This document shows positions 1-9,607 of a stretch of 39,869 bases of DNA, one piece after another. Each line of letters starts with the position of its first letter. The stretch's first letter is position 1. The translations under genes were made by a program, and so were the position numbers. The DNA lies in NCBI GenBank assembly GCA_021782315.1, contig JAJXVG010000007.1, positions 1-39,869 of the forward strand, read 5' to 3'. Under the pieces are notes generated by a model. The model had not been told where the DNA came from, searched no databases, and was given only the letters and a program-made list of their open reading frames with translations. Origin of the DNA: Pseudomonadota bacterium (GTDB lineage Bacteria > Pseudomonadota > Gammaproteobacteria > Burkholderiales > Rhodocyclaceae).

Positions 1-130
1 CCAGAAGATGAGGGTGCTGCGCAAGCTCTGCTATCCGATGGACGACCTCGAAGCGATGGAATTCCTGCTCGACAAGGTCAAATCGACCAAGGGCAACCAG
101 GAATTCTTCGACGCGATGCGCCGGGGTTGA
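1..130 (+). CDS. rho: Transcription termination factor Rho, C-terminal end (partial)
   Basis: This is the last 42 codons of an ORF entering from the left edge, read from base 2 and ending in TGA at 128-130. The peptide contains VLRKLCYPMDDLEAMEFLLD and ends FFDAMRRG, which matches the conserved C-terminus of Rho (family pattern LRK-hP-D---AMEFL-dkl--TK-N--FF--M). Rho is the hexameric RNA-dependent ATPase/helicase that ends transcription at Rho-dependent sites. Only the tail after the motor core is present, so no catalytic motif can be checked. rpmE lies just downstream on the same strand, a usual order in betaproteobacteria. Confidence 0.88.
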   Translation, partial: QKMRVLRKLCYPMDDLEAMEFLLDKVKSTKGNQEFFDAMRRG

Positions 131-143
131 CAATAAACGTTGC

Positions 144-177
144 AAGCTCGTGAATATTCAACGATAATCACGAGCTT
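144..177 (+). promoter_or_regulatory. Perfect 10-bp inverted repeat in the rho-rpmE gap
   Basis: The arms AAGCTCGTGA (144-153) and TCACGAGCTT (168-177) pair perfectly around a 14-nt AT-rich loop. No T-tract follows, so this is not a standard intrinsic terminator for rho. It lies in the rpmE leader, about 46 nt before the start codon. It could be a weak terminator, an RNA stabiliser or a leader element for L31 control; the sequence does not decide. Confidence 0.5.
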
Positions 178-222
178 CCCAGATCGGCCACATCCGCCGG
201 TCGCTCGTTTAAAGGACAAAAG

Positions 223-447
223 ATGAAAGCCGATATCCACCCGAATTACAAAGAAGTGCAAGTGACCTGCTCCTGCGGCAGCACTTTCACCACCCGCTCG
301 ACCATGAGCAAGGACAGCTTCCACGTTGAAGTCTGCGCCCTCTGCCACCCGTTCTACACGGGCAAGCAAAAGATCGTGGATACCGCCGGTCGCGTTGAAC
401 GCTTCAACCAGAAATTCGGCGCCATGCGTGGCAAGGCTGCTGCCTGA
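223..447 (+). CDS. rpmE: 50S ribosomal protein L31, zinc-binding (C+) form
   Basis: This 74-residue protein begins [20 protein letters not shown], which is diagnostic of bacterial L31. L31 sits on the large subunit and forms an inter-subunit bridge. Cys16, Cys18, Cys38 and Cys41 (CxC and CxxC) make the zinc site, so this is the C+ paralogue used under zinc-replete conditions rather than the Zur-controlled C-minus form. The start is supported by AAAGGACA upstream. It follows rho on the same strand and is closed by a strong intrinsic terminator 20 bp after its stop. The length is normal for the family. Confidence 0.97.
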   Translation: MKADIHPNYKEVQVTCSCGSTFTTRSTMSKDSFHVEVCALCHPFYTGKQKIVDTAGRVERFNQKFGAMRGKAAA

Positions 448-467
448 TCAACTTGGATTACGGTATA

Positions 468-495
468 AAAGGCAGCCTGTTGGCTGCCTTTTTTA
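468..495 (+). terminator. Rho-independent terminator after rpmE
   Basis: A 10-bp stem, AAAGGCAGCC / GGCTGCCTTT, with loop TGTT is followed by a run of T residues (CCTTTTTTATTT). It lies between rpmE and the glycosyltransferase gene on the plus strand. Confidence 0.92.
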
Positions 496-507
496 TTTCT
501 GCTCGAC

Positions 508-2130
508 ATGCCTGACTTTCCTGCACTGATACGACGCGGCATCCGCCTTCCACCATCCGGCTGGATGCTGGCGGCCATGCTCGCCTTCTACGTGCTGGCA
601 GGCCTTTTCGGTCGCGACCCGTGGAAGGGCGAGGACGCCATCCACATCGGCACGGCCTGGCACATGCTGCATTACGGCGACTGGCTGTCGCCCGAACTGG
701 CCGGCCGGCCGTTCCACGAACCGCCACTCTACTACTGGAGCGCGGCGATAACCGGCAAGCTCTTCGCTTGGTTGTTGCCGGCGCACGAAGCCATCCGGAT
801 GGCCAGCGGCATCTGGGTGACCCTGGCCCTGATGGGCCTCTATTACGCCAGCCGGGAACTCTACGGCGAAGAGGATGCCGCGGCCGGCCCGCTGCTGCTT
901 GCCGGTTGTGCCGGCCTGCTTTTCCACGCCCACGACGCCCAGCCCATGCTGGTCGCGCTTGCCGCCTACAGCGGCACCCTCGCCGCCCTCGCCGCCCTCG
1001 AGCGAAAACCCAGACTGGCCGGCATCGTCTACGGACTGTCGGTGGCCGCCTGCCTGCTCGGAACCGGCATCGCCCCCACCCTGCCGCTGCTCGCCGCCGC
1101 CCCCGTCGCCTGCTACCTGTCGCCGAATCGTCGGCAGGCGCTGCTGACGCTCTTCATCGGCCTCGCCCTGGCAACAACGCTTATCCTGCCCTGGCCGCTG
1201 CTCCTCTACAACCTTGAACCAACCCGCTTCCACGGCTGGCTGGCAACAGAGCTGGCCCCCCTGAAGACTCCCTTCTCCTTCATCGGCGGCGGCAGCTTCC
1301 TGCTCATGCTGCCATGGTTCGCCTTTCCCGCATTTCCTCTGGCCGCATGGACGCTATGGATCAGGCGCCATGCCATCAGGGCGCCGGGGCAGTTTCTGCC
1401 GCTGGCATTCCTGATCATCACCCTGCTCATGCTGGCCTGGGCCTACCGCCCCCAGCAAATACCCGCCCTGCTCCTGCTGCCGCCGTTCGCCCTGCTTGCC
1501 ACTCCCGGCGCCCTGGCCTTGCGGCGAGGCGCCGCCAACGCCTTCGACTGGTTCGCCATGTCCACCTTCAGTGTTTTCGTCGGCATCGTCTGGCTGGGCT
1601 GGTCGGCGATGGTACTCGGCTGGCCGGGCAAGATGGCGGAGCGGGCATCGATCTTGCGGCCGGGATTCGTCGCCCAGTTCGATCTTCTGGCGCTAGCCAT
1701 CGGTTTGCTGGCAACCGCCTGGTGGATCTGGCTGATCTTCACCGCACCGCGTTCTCCCTACCGCAGCCTGACGCACTGGACCCTCGGCTTCACCACGCTC
1801 TGGCTGCTGGCGGCAACCCTGGTCATGCCCTGGTTCGATTTCAACAAGTCCTATCGGCCGATTGCCCAGGCCATCGCCGACAAGCTCCCGGCCGACCACG
1901 GCTGCGTGGCCGAGCGCGCCCTGAACAACACCCAGCTCGCCTCGCTTTCGTATTTTGCGGCGCTCGAACCGGTCGCCGAAACATCGAAGGCAGGACTGGC
2001 TTGCAACTGGCTGCTGGTCGTCGGCGATACGCGCCGCGGGGTGGCCGCGCCCAACAGCCGGTGGACCAAGGTATGGGAAGGTAACCGCCCGGGCGACCAC
2101 AAGGAGACCTTCCGTCTTTTCCGGCGCTGA
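508..2130 (+). CDS. ArnT/PMT-type membrane glycosyltransferase (GT39/GT83-like)
   Basis: This 540-residue polytopic membrane protein resembles the dolichyl-phosphate-mannose protein mannosyltransferase / ArnT superfamily (PMT_2). Such enzymes move a sugar from a polyprenyl-phosphate carrier to lipid A, protein or another acceptor on the periplasmic side. A first hydrophobic segment (about 19-36) is followed by an acidic loop, GRDPWKGEDAIHIG, in the place where the family has its catalytic acidic residue. RPFHEPPLYYW then matches the conserved K/HPPLYYW motif. About ten further hydrophobic helices follow, and then a short soluble tail. The ATG start lies just after the rpmE terminator, so it needs its own promoter. 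No aminoarabinose or lipid-A genes are adjacent, so donor and acceptor are unknown. The gene next door (orn) is convergent. Confidence 0.8.
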   Translation: MPDFPALIRRGIRLPPSGWMLAAMLAFYVLAGLFGRDPWKGEDAIHIGTAWHMLHYGDWLSPELAGRPFHEPPLYYWSAAITGKLFAWLLPAHEAIRMASGIWVTLALMGLYYASRELYGEEDAAAGPLLLAGCAGLLFHAHDAQPMLVALAAYSGTLAALAALERKPRLAGIVYGLSVAACLLGTGIAPTLPLLAAAPVACYLSPNRRQALLTLFIGLALATTLILPWPLLLYNLEPTRFHGWLATELAPLKTPFSFIGGGSFLLMLPWFAFPAFPLAAWTLWIRRHAIRAPGQFLPLAFLIITLLMLAWAYRPQQIPALLLLPPFALLATPGALALRRGAANAFDWFAMSTFSVFVGIVWLGWSAMVLGWPGKMAERASILRPGFVAQFDLLALAIGLLATAWWIWLIFTAPRSPYRSLTHWTLGFTTLWLLAATLVMPWFDFNKSYRPIAQAIADKLPADHGCVAERALNNTQLASLSYFAALEPVAETSKAGLACNWLLVVGDTRRGVAAPNSRWTKVWEGNRPGDHKETFRLFRR

Positions 2131-2183
2131 GCCCCCGCAGGGGTCTTGGTGAGCAGTGGGCTCAGCAGCCGGCAAACGCGCAG

Positions 2184-2729
2184 TCAGCCCCTGAGGAAGT
2201 GCTCGCGGTAATACTTCAACTCATCGATGGATTCGTAGATATCGGCCAGCGCCGTGTGCTTGCTCTTTTTCTTGAAGCCTTTGTAGATTTCGGGCTGCCA
2301 CCGCTTGCACAGCTCTTTCAGCGTGCTGACATCGAGATTGCGATAGTGGAAAAAGGCTTCCAGCGTCGGCATGTAGCGCGCCATGAAGCGACGATCCTGG
2401 CCAATGGAGTTGCCGCACATCGGCGAATGTCCGGCCAGCGAATATTTCTTCAGAAAGGCCAGGGCTTCGCATTCGACAGCCGCCTCGTCCATGGTCGATG
2501 CCCGGACCTTGTCGATCAGGCCGGAACGACCGTGGGTTTTCTGGTTCCAATCGTCCATACCGGCAAGAGTTTCGTCGGATTGACGCACGACCCAGGCCGG
2601 CGATTCGGCGACCATGGCCAGATTCGAATCGGTGACCACCATCGCCATTTCGATGATGCGGTCGCCATCCGGGTTCAAGCCGGTCATTTCCATGTCCAGC
2701 CAGACGAGGTTGTTTGCATTGCCTGCCAT
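2184..2729 (-). CDS. orn: Oligoribonuclease (DEDDh 3'-5' exonuclease)
   Basis: The 181-residue protein opens with [20 protein letters not shown], the first DEDD motif, with Asp12 and Glu14 as metal ligands. A central Asp lies in [11 protein letters not shown], and a C-terminal His/Asp pair in [10 protein letters not shown] completes the DEDDh set. Orn degrades 2-5-nt RNAs and pGpG, the last step of c-di-GMP breakdown, and acts in the cytoplasm as a dimer. Length and motifs are typical. It is divergent from the M48 protease gene, with a 56-bp gap that must hold both promoters. The pGpG link is of interest because an HD-GYP phosphodiesterase lies 2.4 kb away. Confidence 0.97.
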   Translation of the reverse strand: MAGNANNLVWLDMEMTGLNPDGDRIIEMAMVVTDSNLAMVAESPAWVVRQSDETLAGMDDWNQKTHGRSGLIDKVRASTMDEAAVECEALAFLKKYSLAGHSPMCGNSIGQDRRFMARYMPTLEAFFHYRNLDVSTLKELCKRWQPEIYKGFKKKSKHTALADIYESIDELKYYREHFLRG

Positions 2730-2785
2730 ATAATTGCCCGAATCCTTGAAACCCGCGATTTTCGCACAGCTTTGGCCCGATATCC

Positions 2786-4036
2786 GTGACCTCCGATTTC
2801 ACCCTTGTTTTTCTGAGCTTTTTCTCGCTGACCCTGCTTGTCAGGCTTTGGCTGAAGTGGCGCCACATCGCTTTTATCGCGGCCCACCGCGCCGCCGTGC
2901 CGGCCGAGTTCGCCGGCCGCATCGCGCTGCCGGCCCACCAAAAGGCGGCCGATTACACCATTGATCGCTGCCGATCGGCCGTTTGGGGTATTCTGATCGA
3001 GGCCGCGCTTCTCCTCGCCCTGACCTTGGGCGGCGGATTGACGCTGCTCCACGGGGTCTGGTCGCCCCATCTGGCCGGCCTGCCTTACGGCGTGGCGATG
3101 ATCGTCAGCGTATTGGCCATTTCCGGACTGATCGACCTGCCCCTGTCGTTGTACAGACAGTTCGTCATCGAAACGCGCCACGGCTTCAATCGAATGACCC
3201 TAGGCCTGTTTTTCACCGATCTAACCAAGCAAACCCTGCTCGGGCTGGCCATCGGCGTGCCGGTCATCCTCGCCGTACTCTGGCTGATGGGCGCCATGGG
3301 GCAATACTGGTGGCTTTACGTCTGGCTGTTCTGGAGCGCCTTCAACCTGCTGATCATGTTCGTCTACCCGACCTGGATCGCACCGCTCTTCAACAAGTTC
3401 TCGCCGCTCGAGGATGGCGACATGAAATCGCGCATCGAAGCCCTGTTGATCCGCTGCGGCTTTCGTTCCTCGGGGCTGTTCGTCATGGACGGTTCGAAGC
3501 GATCGAGCCACGGCAATGCGTATTTCACCGGCTTCGGCGACAACAAGCGCATCGTCTTCTTCGACACCCTGCTGTCCCGCCTGGAGGGACCGGAGATCGA
3601 GGCAGTCCTCGCCCACGAACTCGGCCACTTCCGCAGGAAACACGTGCTCAAGCACATGGCGCTGAGTTTTGCCGGCTCGCTCGTTTTTCTCTGGCTACTT
3701 GGCCAACTGATCGAAGCACCCTGGTTCTATGCCGGCCTCGGCGTCGCAGCGCAGAGCACCGCCCTGGCGCTGATCCTCTTCTTCCTCGTCATGCCGGTAT
3801 TCACCTTCCCCTTCAGCCCGCTGAGCAGCTACCTGTCACGTCGGCACGAATTCGAGGCCGATGCCTACGCGGCGGAACACGCCGAGGCCGCCGACCTCGT
3901 ACAGGCACTGGTCAAGCTCTACCAGGACAATGCGTCCACCCTGACGCCTGACCCGCTACACTCGCTGTTCCACGATTCGCACCCGCCGGCCACGCAGCGT
4001 ATCGCGCATCTGCAGCAACTGGGCAAACCGGCATGA
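2786..4036 (+). CDS. M48 family membrane metalloprotease (Ste24-like)
   Basis: This 416-residue integral membrane protease has several N-terminal hydrophobic segments (about 5-24, 70-90, 100-120, 150-200). The zinc motif HELGH is at [14 protein letters not shown], and the third ligand is probably the Glu of [14 protein letters not shown]. The order and length fit the Ste24/CAAX-protease type of M48 rather than the shorter HtpX. Bacterial members are inferred to act in membrane-protein quality control; no prenylated substrate is expected. The start codon is GTG (GTGACCTCC) with a weak ribosome-binding site, so the exact start is uncertain. It is divergent from orn and 62 bp upstream of rsgA, probably co-transcribed. 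The orn / M48 / rsgA neighbourhood is recurrent in betaproteobacteria. Confidence 0.93.
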   Translation: MTSDFTLVFLSFFSLTLLVRLWLKWRHIAFIAAHRAAVPAEFAGRIALPAHQKAADYTIDRCRSAVWGILIEAALLLALTLGGGLTLLHGVWSPHLAGLPYGVAMIVSVLAISGLIDLPLSLYRQFVIETRHGFNRMTLGLFFTDLTKQTLLGLAIGVPVILAVLWLMGAMGQYWWLYVWLFWSAFNLLIMFVYPTWIAPLFNKFSPLEDGDMKSRIEALLIRCGFRSSGLFVMDGSKRSSHGNAYFTGFGDNKRIVFFDTLLSRLEGPEIEAVLAHELGHFRRKHVLKHMALSFAGSLVFLWLLGQLIEAPWFYAGLGVAAQSTALALILFFLVMPVFTFPFSPLSSYLSRRHEFEADAYAAEHAEAADLVQALVKLYQDNASTLTPDPLHSLFHDSHPPATQRIAHLQQLGKPA

Positions 4037-4098
4037 TGGCGATTTGCCCGCCCGTCGACGCATCAAACGATTTTCCGAAGCGGGCGAAAGACTGAGCG

Positions 4099-4965
4099 AT
4101 GGAAGGTCGCGTCATCGCCGCCCACGGTCGCCAATACGTCGTCGAACTGGCCGATGGCCGGCGACTACCCTGTTTTCCCCGCGGCAAGAAAAGCGATATC
4201 GCCTGCGGCGATCATGTGGAGATCAAGCAGACCTCCGACGATCAGGGCGTCATCGAGGCGATCCAGCCGCGCACCAGCCTGCTCTATCGTTCCAACGAAA
4301 TCCGGCAGAAGCTGATTGCCGCCAACGTCGACCAGATCGTCATCGTCGTCGCCACCGAACCGGCCTTTTCCGACGAACTGATCAGCCGCGCTCTGGTCGC
4401 AGCCGAGAGCGAGGAAATAAGCCCGCTGATCGTTCTCAACAAATGCGATCTGAGCGACAGACTGGCCGCCACCCGCGAACAGTTGGCGGTGCTGAGCGGA
4501 CTGGGCTATCCGGTTCTCGAACTATCCGCCCGCCAACACGCGGAGGATCTTCGTCCCGGCCTGACCGGCCGGACCAGCGTTCTCGTCGGGCAATCCGGCA
4601 TGGGCAAATCGACGCTGGTGAACGCCCTGCTGCCCGAAGCCGGGGCCGCCACCAGGGAAATATCGCTGGCGCTCGACTCGGGCAAGCACACCACGACGCA
4701 CGCCACCCTCTATCATCTGGACGCCGCCAGCCACCTGATCGATTCGCCCGGCTTGCAGGAGTTCGGCCTCGGCCACCTTGACCGCCAGGAAATTGAAAGC
4801 GCCTTCCCGGAATTCCGCCCCTATCTCGGTCAGTGCCGATTCCGCGACTGCCGCCATCACCGCGAACCGGGCTGTGCGCTGCTGGCTGCGGTCGAGGCTG
4901 GAAAAATCGATAAAGGACGGTTTTCGATCTATCGCCGGATTGTCGGAACACCACGCGGTAATTGA
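4099..4965 (+). CDS. rsgA: Small ribosomal subunit biogenesis GTPase RsgA
   Basis: This 288-residue circularly permuted GTPase assists late maturation of the 30S subunit. An N-terminal OB-fold (about 1-65) precedes the G domain, whose motifs run in the permuted order: G4 NKCD, then G1 GQSGMGKST, then G3 DSPG (DSPGLQEFGL). The C-terminal zinc knuckle is CRFRDCRHHREPGC. All signature residues are present and the length is typical. The ATG at 4099 was chosen because it opens directly into the OB-fold (MEGRVIAAHGRQYVVEL). It follows the M48 gene by 62 bp. The longer ORF overlapping it in another frame (4044-4781) is a shadow. Confidence 0.97.
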   Translation: MEGRVIAAHGRQYVVELADGRRLPCFPRGKKSDIACGDHVEIKQTSDDQGVIEAIQPRTSLLYRSNEIRQKLIAANVDQIVIVVATEPAFSDELISRALVAAESEEISPLIVLNKCDLSDRLAATREQLAVLSGLGYPVLELSARQHAEDLRPGLTGRTSVLVGQSGMGKSTLVNALLPEAGAATREISLALDSGKHTTTHATLYHLDAASHLIDSPGLQEFGLGHLDRQEIESAFPEFRPYLGQCRFRDCRHHREPGCALLAAVEAGKIDKGRFSIYRRIVGTPRGN

Positions 4966-5083
4966 GCTTGCTCATCGAAATGACAAGACCATCACTTTGT
5001 AACGATTTTTTAACATAGCATTTTTCCCAGCACAAGGTGATAATTCTGAGAAATTCACCACTGCTAGGCCAGAGGAGACAAAC

Positions 5084-6169
5084 ATGGGTGCAGCCCCGCC
5101 AACCATACTGATCGTGGACGACACCCCGGAAAACCTGACCGTCCTCGGCGAATTGTTGCAGCCGACCTATCGGGTCCGGGCTGCCAATTCGGGGCGTCGC
5201 GCCCTGCAGATCGCACAGGCCAGCCCGACCCCCGATCTCATTCTCCTCGACGTCATGATGCCGGAAATGGACGGCTTCGACGTGCTCGCCGAATTGCGCG
5301 CTTCACCTGTCACGCAAAACATTCCAGTCATTTTCGTCACCGCCATGGACGGCACTAAGGATGAAGAACACGGCCTGGATCAGGGCGCCGTCGACTACAT
5401 CACCAAGCCGATCCGCCCCGGCATCGTGCTTGCCCGCATCCGGACCCAACTCGAACTCAAACAGTCGCGCGACCTGCTCAGCCACCAGAACGCCTATCTG
5501 GAGGAAGAGGTGGCCCGCCGCATGCGCGAGAATCAGCTGATCCAGGAGGTCAGCATTCACGCGCTGGCAAGACTGGCCGAAACGCGCGATCCGGAGACCG
5601 GCAAACATCTGCGTCGCACACAGGAATATGTCCTGACCCTGGCCCGGGGTTTGCGGCAGCACCCGCGCTTCGCCCACTACCTGGATGAGCGGACCATCAA
5701 TGCCCTGGCCCAATCGGCCCCCCTGCACGATATCGGCAAGGTCGGCATCCCCGACCATATCCTCCTCAAACCCGGCAAGCTGACGCCGGAAGAGTGGGTG
5801 ATCATGAAGACCCACGCCGAACTCGGCAGCAACGCCATTGCCCAGGCCGAGGCCGATGCCGAAAAACCGGTTGAATTTCTTTCCATCGCCAAGCAGATCG
5901 CCCACTCGCACCACGAAAAATGGGATGGCAGCGGCTACCCTGAGGGGCTGGCCGGCGACGCCATCCCGATTGCCGCCCGCCTGATGGCACTGGCCGACGT
6001 CTTCGACGCCCTGACCTGCAAACGCGTTTACAAGGAAGCATTTTCGTTCGAGCGCGCCTACAACATCATTGTCGAAGGCAGTGGGGCGCATTTCGACCCG
6101 GACGTGGTCGCATCCTTCGTCCGGGACTACGAAATCTTCATGTCAATTGCCAAGACCTACGCCGAATAG
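5084..6169 (+). CDS. Response regulator with HD-GYP phosphodiesterase domain (RpfG-like)
   Basis: The 361-residue protein has an N-terminal receiver domain (about 5-122), with acidic pair Asp12/Asp13, phosphoacceptor Asp56 in LLDVMMPEMDG and Lys108 in YITKP. A short coiled linker leads to an HD-GYP domain (about 155-350). The metal and catalytic motifs are intact: HDIGKVGIP, MKTHAELG, HSHHEKWDGSGYP and ALADVFDALT. By family knowledge it hydrolyses c-di-GMP when phosphorylated. The start follows a strong AGAGGAGA site. The next gene, a hybrid kinase, begins 3 nt after the stop, so the two are almost certainly co-translated and the kinases are likely its phosphodonors. No GGDEF or EAL protein was seen in the window. 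Confidence 0.95.
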   Translation: MGAAPPTILIVDDTPENLTVLGELLQPTYRVRAANSGRRALQIAQASPTPDLILLDVMMPEMDGFDVLAELRASPVTQNIPVIFVTAMDGTKDEEHGLDQGAVDYITKPIRPGIVLARIRTQLELKQSRDLLSHQNAYLEEEVARRMRENQLIQEVSIHALARLAETRDPETGKHLRRTQEYVLTLARGLRQHPRFAHYLDERTINALAQSAPLHDIGKVGIPDHILLKPGKLTPEEWVIMKTHAELGSNAIAQAEADAEKPVEFLSIAKQIAHSHHEKWDGSGYPEGLAGDAIPIAARLMALADVFDALTCKRVYKEAFSFERAYNIIVEGSGAHFDPDVVASFVRDYEIFMSIAKTYAE

Positions 6170-6172
6170 TCC

Positions 6173-9100
6173 ATGCCAGGGACTTCCCAGCAAATCAAGT
6201 ACAAGGAAATACGCCAAGCGATCGCCCAGGTAGTTCTTCCCTATGTCGCGCTGGCGGCACTGTGGATATTGTTATCCGACCACTTGATGGACTATCTGGT
6301 GACGGACGCGGCAACGCGCCTGACGGTCGGCATGCTCAAAGGCTGGTTTTTCATCGCCGTTACCGCCGCCCTGCTATCCCTCCTGCTCTATCGCCTGCTG
6401 CGCGTCAGCATGATGCGCCGGGGCGCCGCCGAAGATGCCTGGGCCGTCCTTGAACAGGAAAGGGCACAGTTGCGAACCCTGCTCGATACCATTCCCGACC
6501 TGATCTGGCTCAAGGATCTCGACGGCGTTTACCTGAGTTGCAATCAACGCTTCGAACAATTTTTCGGGGCAAGCGAGGCCGACATCCGGGGCAAATCCGA
6601 TTTCGATTTCGTCTCGCCCGAACTTGCCGAATTCTTCCGCGCCAACGACCAAGCCGCCCTGGTGGCCGACCGGCCGCGCAGCAACGAAGAATGGGTTTCT
6701 TTCGCCAGCGATGGCCATCGCGAACTGCTGCACACCATCAAGGCGCCGATGCGCGACGGTACGGGGAAAGTGATCGGTGTCCTCGGTATCGGCCGGAATA
6801 TCACGCAGAACCACGAGTTGCAGGAGCGCTTCGCCGTCGCCTTCAATGCCGGCCCTGCCGGCATTTCGCTGAGCACCGTGGAAGACGGCGTCTATCTCGA
6901 CGTGAACCGGCGTTATCAGGAACTTCTCGGCTGGCAGCGGGAGGACTTGATCGGCCAACGCTCCGTCGATCGCCATTTGTGGGTCAGCGACCAGGCTCGC
7001 CATGCCTGGCGCGACCAGTTGAAGAAAACCGGCCTGCAACGGGATTATCAGACCGAATGGCGAAAAAGCGACGGGACGCCGATCCAGGTCAGCCTTTCCG
7101 CCGAAATCGTTCACCTCAGCGGCACACCTTACGTGCTGGCCTTTGTCGTCGACATTTCCGAACGCCGGCAGGCCCAGGAACAGATTCAACAACTCGAGCA
7201 ACGGCTGGCCATCGCCTTCAGGGCGGCCCCGGTCGCCGCCTGCATCACCCGCTTGAGCGATGGTCTTCTGGTCGAAGCCAACGAGCGCCTGCTCGACGAA
7301 TATGGCTGGCAACGAGAAGAGCTGCTCGGCAAGACCACCGTCGAGGCGGGCCTCTGGGGCAGCGCCGAAGATCGTCCGCGGATGCTCGAATTGCTGCGGC
7401 AAAACGGCCGGATCATCGACTTCCCCAGCACCGGCATCGGACACGACGGTCGGCAAAGGGAAATCAGCCTGTCGGCCGATACCGTCCAGATGGACGGCGT
7501 CCCTCATCTCGTCGTTTTCGTGGTCGATATCTCGGAACGCAGGGCAGCCGAAAGGGCGCTGGCCGAACGCGAGGAAATCTATCGCAGTATCGTCAGCAAC
7601 GCCGAAGACGGTATTTGCCTGATCGATCCGGAAACCCTGGACTTCATCGAGATCAACGACGGCGCCCTGCACGGCCTGGGCTATACCCGCGAGGAATTTT
7701 CTGGAATCAGGCTGCACGACATCCAGGTGACGATGAGCGAATCCGAAGTCCGGCAAAAAATCCAGCACATCCTGACCGAGGGCCGGGCCGTCTTTGAAAA
7801 CCAGCACCGCCGCAAGGACGGCAGCATCCAGAGTAACCGCGTCTCGGCCGTACAAGTCAAGGTCGGCGGCAAATGCATGTTCAGCAGCATCTGGCATGAC
7901 ATTACGGTAGCCAAGAAGGCAGCGGTAGAACTCGAACAGCATCGCAACCATCTGGAGGAACTGGTCGAGGCCCGCACGGCCGAATTGGAAACCGCCAAAG
8001 AGGCGGCCGAGCAAGCCAGCCGGGCAAAAAGCGCTTTCTTGGCCAACATGAGCCACGAAATACGGACGCCGATGAATGCCATCATCGGTCCCACCCACCT
8101 TGCCGAGCGCCATACCCGGGACGACGAACAACTGGTGCGCCTGAGCAAGGTGTCGGATGCAGCCCATCACCTGCTGTCGATCATCAACCAGATTCTCGAC
8201 ATTTCCAAGATAGAGGCCGACAAACTGGAACTTTTGCCGGTCAATTTCCTGCTTTCCCGCCTTATCGACAACACCAGCGAGTTGGTGCTCGACCGCCTGC
8301 AGTCGCGCGGCATCCGCTTTCATTGCGAAATCGACCCGGCCCTGCCCTCGGTGCTTCGCGGCGATCCCTTGCGGATAGGTCAGATTCTGCTCAATTACCT
8401 GTCAAACGCCGCCAAGTTCACCGAGAGCGGCAGTATTTCGGTCACGGTCGATCTCGTCGGGGCGGACGTCGCCAGCCTGCTCGTTCGCTTTGCCGTCACC
8501 GATACCGGCATCGGCATTGCGCCGGAGCATCAAGGCCGGCTGTTCAGCGCTTTCGAGCAGGCCGACAACTCGACCACCCGCCGCTTCGGCGGTACCGGAC
8601 TCGGGCTCGCCATCGCCCAGCGCCTGGCCCGTTTGATGGGCGGCGAAACCGGACTCGTCAGCCAGCCCGGCCAAGGCAGTACATTCTGGTTTACGGCTCT
8701 CCTGGGCATCGGCGACCGCGCGGAAGACGAGCCTCCCGGACAGATTTCCGCCGGCGAGGCCGAATACCTGCTGACCGGGAAGCATGCCCAGGCGCACATT
8801 CTCCTCGTCGAAGACAACCCGATCAACCAAGAGGTGGCGCTTGAACTCCTGCGCAGCATAGGCTTGCGAGTCGATCTCGCGGCCAACGGCAGGCAGGCCG
8901 TCGACATGGCTGCGGCGACCGCCTACAGCCTGATCCTGATGGACATCCAGATGCCGGTCATGGATGGCCTGACGGCCACCGGTCTCATCCGGCAAAGCGA
9001 ATCGGGGCGGCAGGTGCCGATTCTGGCCATGACGGCCAACGCCTTTGGCGAAGACCGCCAGCGTTGCCTCGATGCAGGCATGAACGACCATATCGCCAAG

Positions 9101-9607
9101 CCGGTCAACCCGGACAATCTGTACGCCACTTTGATCAAATGGCTGGAACCGCTCCCCGTCGATCCTCCTGTCGAAGACCTACCGGCCCAGCCGGTGACCG
9201 CCTTGCCGGAAATGACCGACGAGCATACGCTGACCGCCCTGACCGGGGTGCCCGGACTCGACAGCGGCTACGGCCTGCGGAATCTGCGCGGCAAGTTACC
9301 GAGCTACCTGCGCCTGCTGAAATTATTTCTCGCCACGCACGGCGACGACCATCTGAAGATCGATGCGGCCCTGGCAGCCAAGCAGGTAAAAAGCGCCGAG
9401 CAGATCAGCCACGCCCTGAAAAGCGTGTCCGGCAGCCTCGGCCTGACCGCCATCCACGAAGCAGCGGCGAGCCTGAACAGCGCCTTGCGCAAACAACTCC
9501 CGGCAGCCGAGATTTCATCACTTTTGCAGGGACTCGCCGAACGGATGCAGGAAACCGGAAATGGCCTGCACCCCATCCTCGAGCAGCAACCGAGCCAATC
9601 ACCATGA
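6173..9607 (+). CDS. Hybrid sensor histidine kinase, 4 PAS + HisKA + HATPase + REC + Hpt
   Basis: The 1144-residue membrane kinase has two N-terminal hydrophobic helices (about 20-35 and 52-76) with a very short periplasmic loop. Four PAS domains follow (about 100-215, 220-335, 340-455, 460-580). A coiled coil leads to HisKA with His628 in [11 protein letters not shown], then an HATPase domain (N-box [27 protein letters not shown]). A receiver domain has Asp924 in [11 protein letters not shown], and an Hpt domain has His1080 in [13 protein letters not shown]. This is a complete internal phosphorelay, BarA-like in layout. The residue after NAIIG is Pro ([11 protein letters not shown]), where the next kinase has Leu, which is unusual. 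It starts 3 nt after the HD-GYP gene, and its stop overlaps the next start (ATGA). The input signal is unknown. Confidence 0.95.
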   Translation: MPGTSQQIKYKEIRQAIAQVVLPYVALAALWILLSDHLMDYLVTDAATRLTVGMLKGWFFIAVTAALLSLLLYRLLRVSMMRRGAAEDAWAVLEQERAQLRTLLDTIPDLIWLKDLDGVYLSCNQRFEQFFGASEADIRGKSDFDFVSPELAEFFRANDQAALVADRPRSNEEWVSFASDGHRELLHTIKAPMRDGTGKVIGVLGIGRNITQNHELQERFAVAFNAGPAGISLSTVEDGVYLDVNRRYQELLGWQREDLIGQRSVDRHLWVSDQARHAWRDQLKKTGLQRDYQTEWRKSDGTPIQVSLSAEIVHLSGTPYVLAFVVDISERRQAQEQIQQLEQRLAIAFRAAPVAACITRLSDGLLVEANERLLDEYGWQREELLGKTTVEAGLWGSAEDRPRMLELLRQNGRIIDFPSTGIGHDGRQREISLSADTVQMDGVPHLVVFVVDISERRAAERALAEREEIYRSIVSNAEDGICLIDPETLDFIEINDGALHGLGYTREEFSGIRLHDIQVTMSESEVRQKIQHILTEGRAVFENQHRRKDGSIQSNRVSAVQVKVGGKCMFSSIWHDITVAKKAAVELEQHRNHLEELVEARTAELETAKEAAEQASRAKSAFLANMSHEIRTPMNAIIGPTHLAERHTRDDEQLVRLSKVSDAAHHLLSIINQILDISKIEADKLELLPVNFLLSRLIDNTSELVLDRLQSRGIRFHCEIDPALPSVLRGDPLRIGQILLNYLSNAAKFTESGSISVTVDLVGADVASLLVRFAVTDTGIGIAPEHQGRLFSAFEQADNSTTRRFGGTGLGLAIAQRLARLMGGETGLVSQPGQGSTFWFTALLGIGDRAEDEPPGQISAGEAEYLLTGKHAQAHILLVEDNPINQEVALELLRSIGLRVDLAANGRQAVDMAAATAYSLILMDIQMPVMDGLTATGLIRQSESGRQVPILAMTANAFGEDRQRCLDAGMNDHIAKPVNPDNLYATLIKWLEPLPVDPPVEDLPAQPVTALPEMTDEHTLTALTGVPGLDSGYGLRNLRGKLPSYLRLLKLFLATHGDDHLKIDAALAAKQVKSAEQISHALKSVSGSLGLTAIHEAAASLNSALRKQLPAAEISSLLQGLAERMQETGNGLHPILEQQPSQSP

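Noticed and set aside
6374-8323. 649-residue reverse ORF inside the first kinase gene
   Set aside because: It is antisense to a gene with clear domains and is a product of high-GC codon structure. Its translation is not like any family.
9064-9603. Upstream extension of the CBS-kinase ORF (track start 9064)
   Set aside because: It lies wholly inside the preceding kinase gene in another frame and has no family resemblance. The ATGA overlap at 9604 gives a start directly into the first CBS domain.
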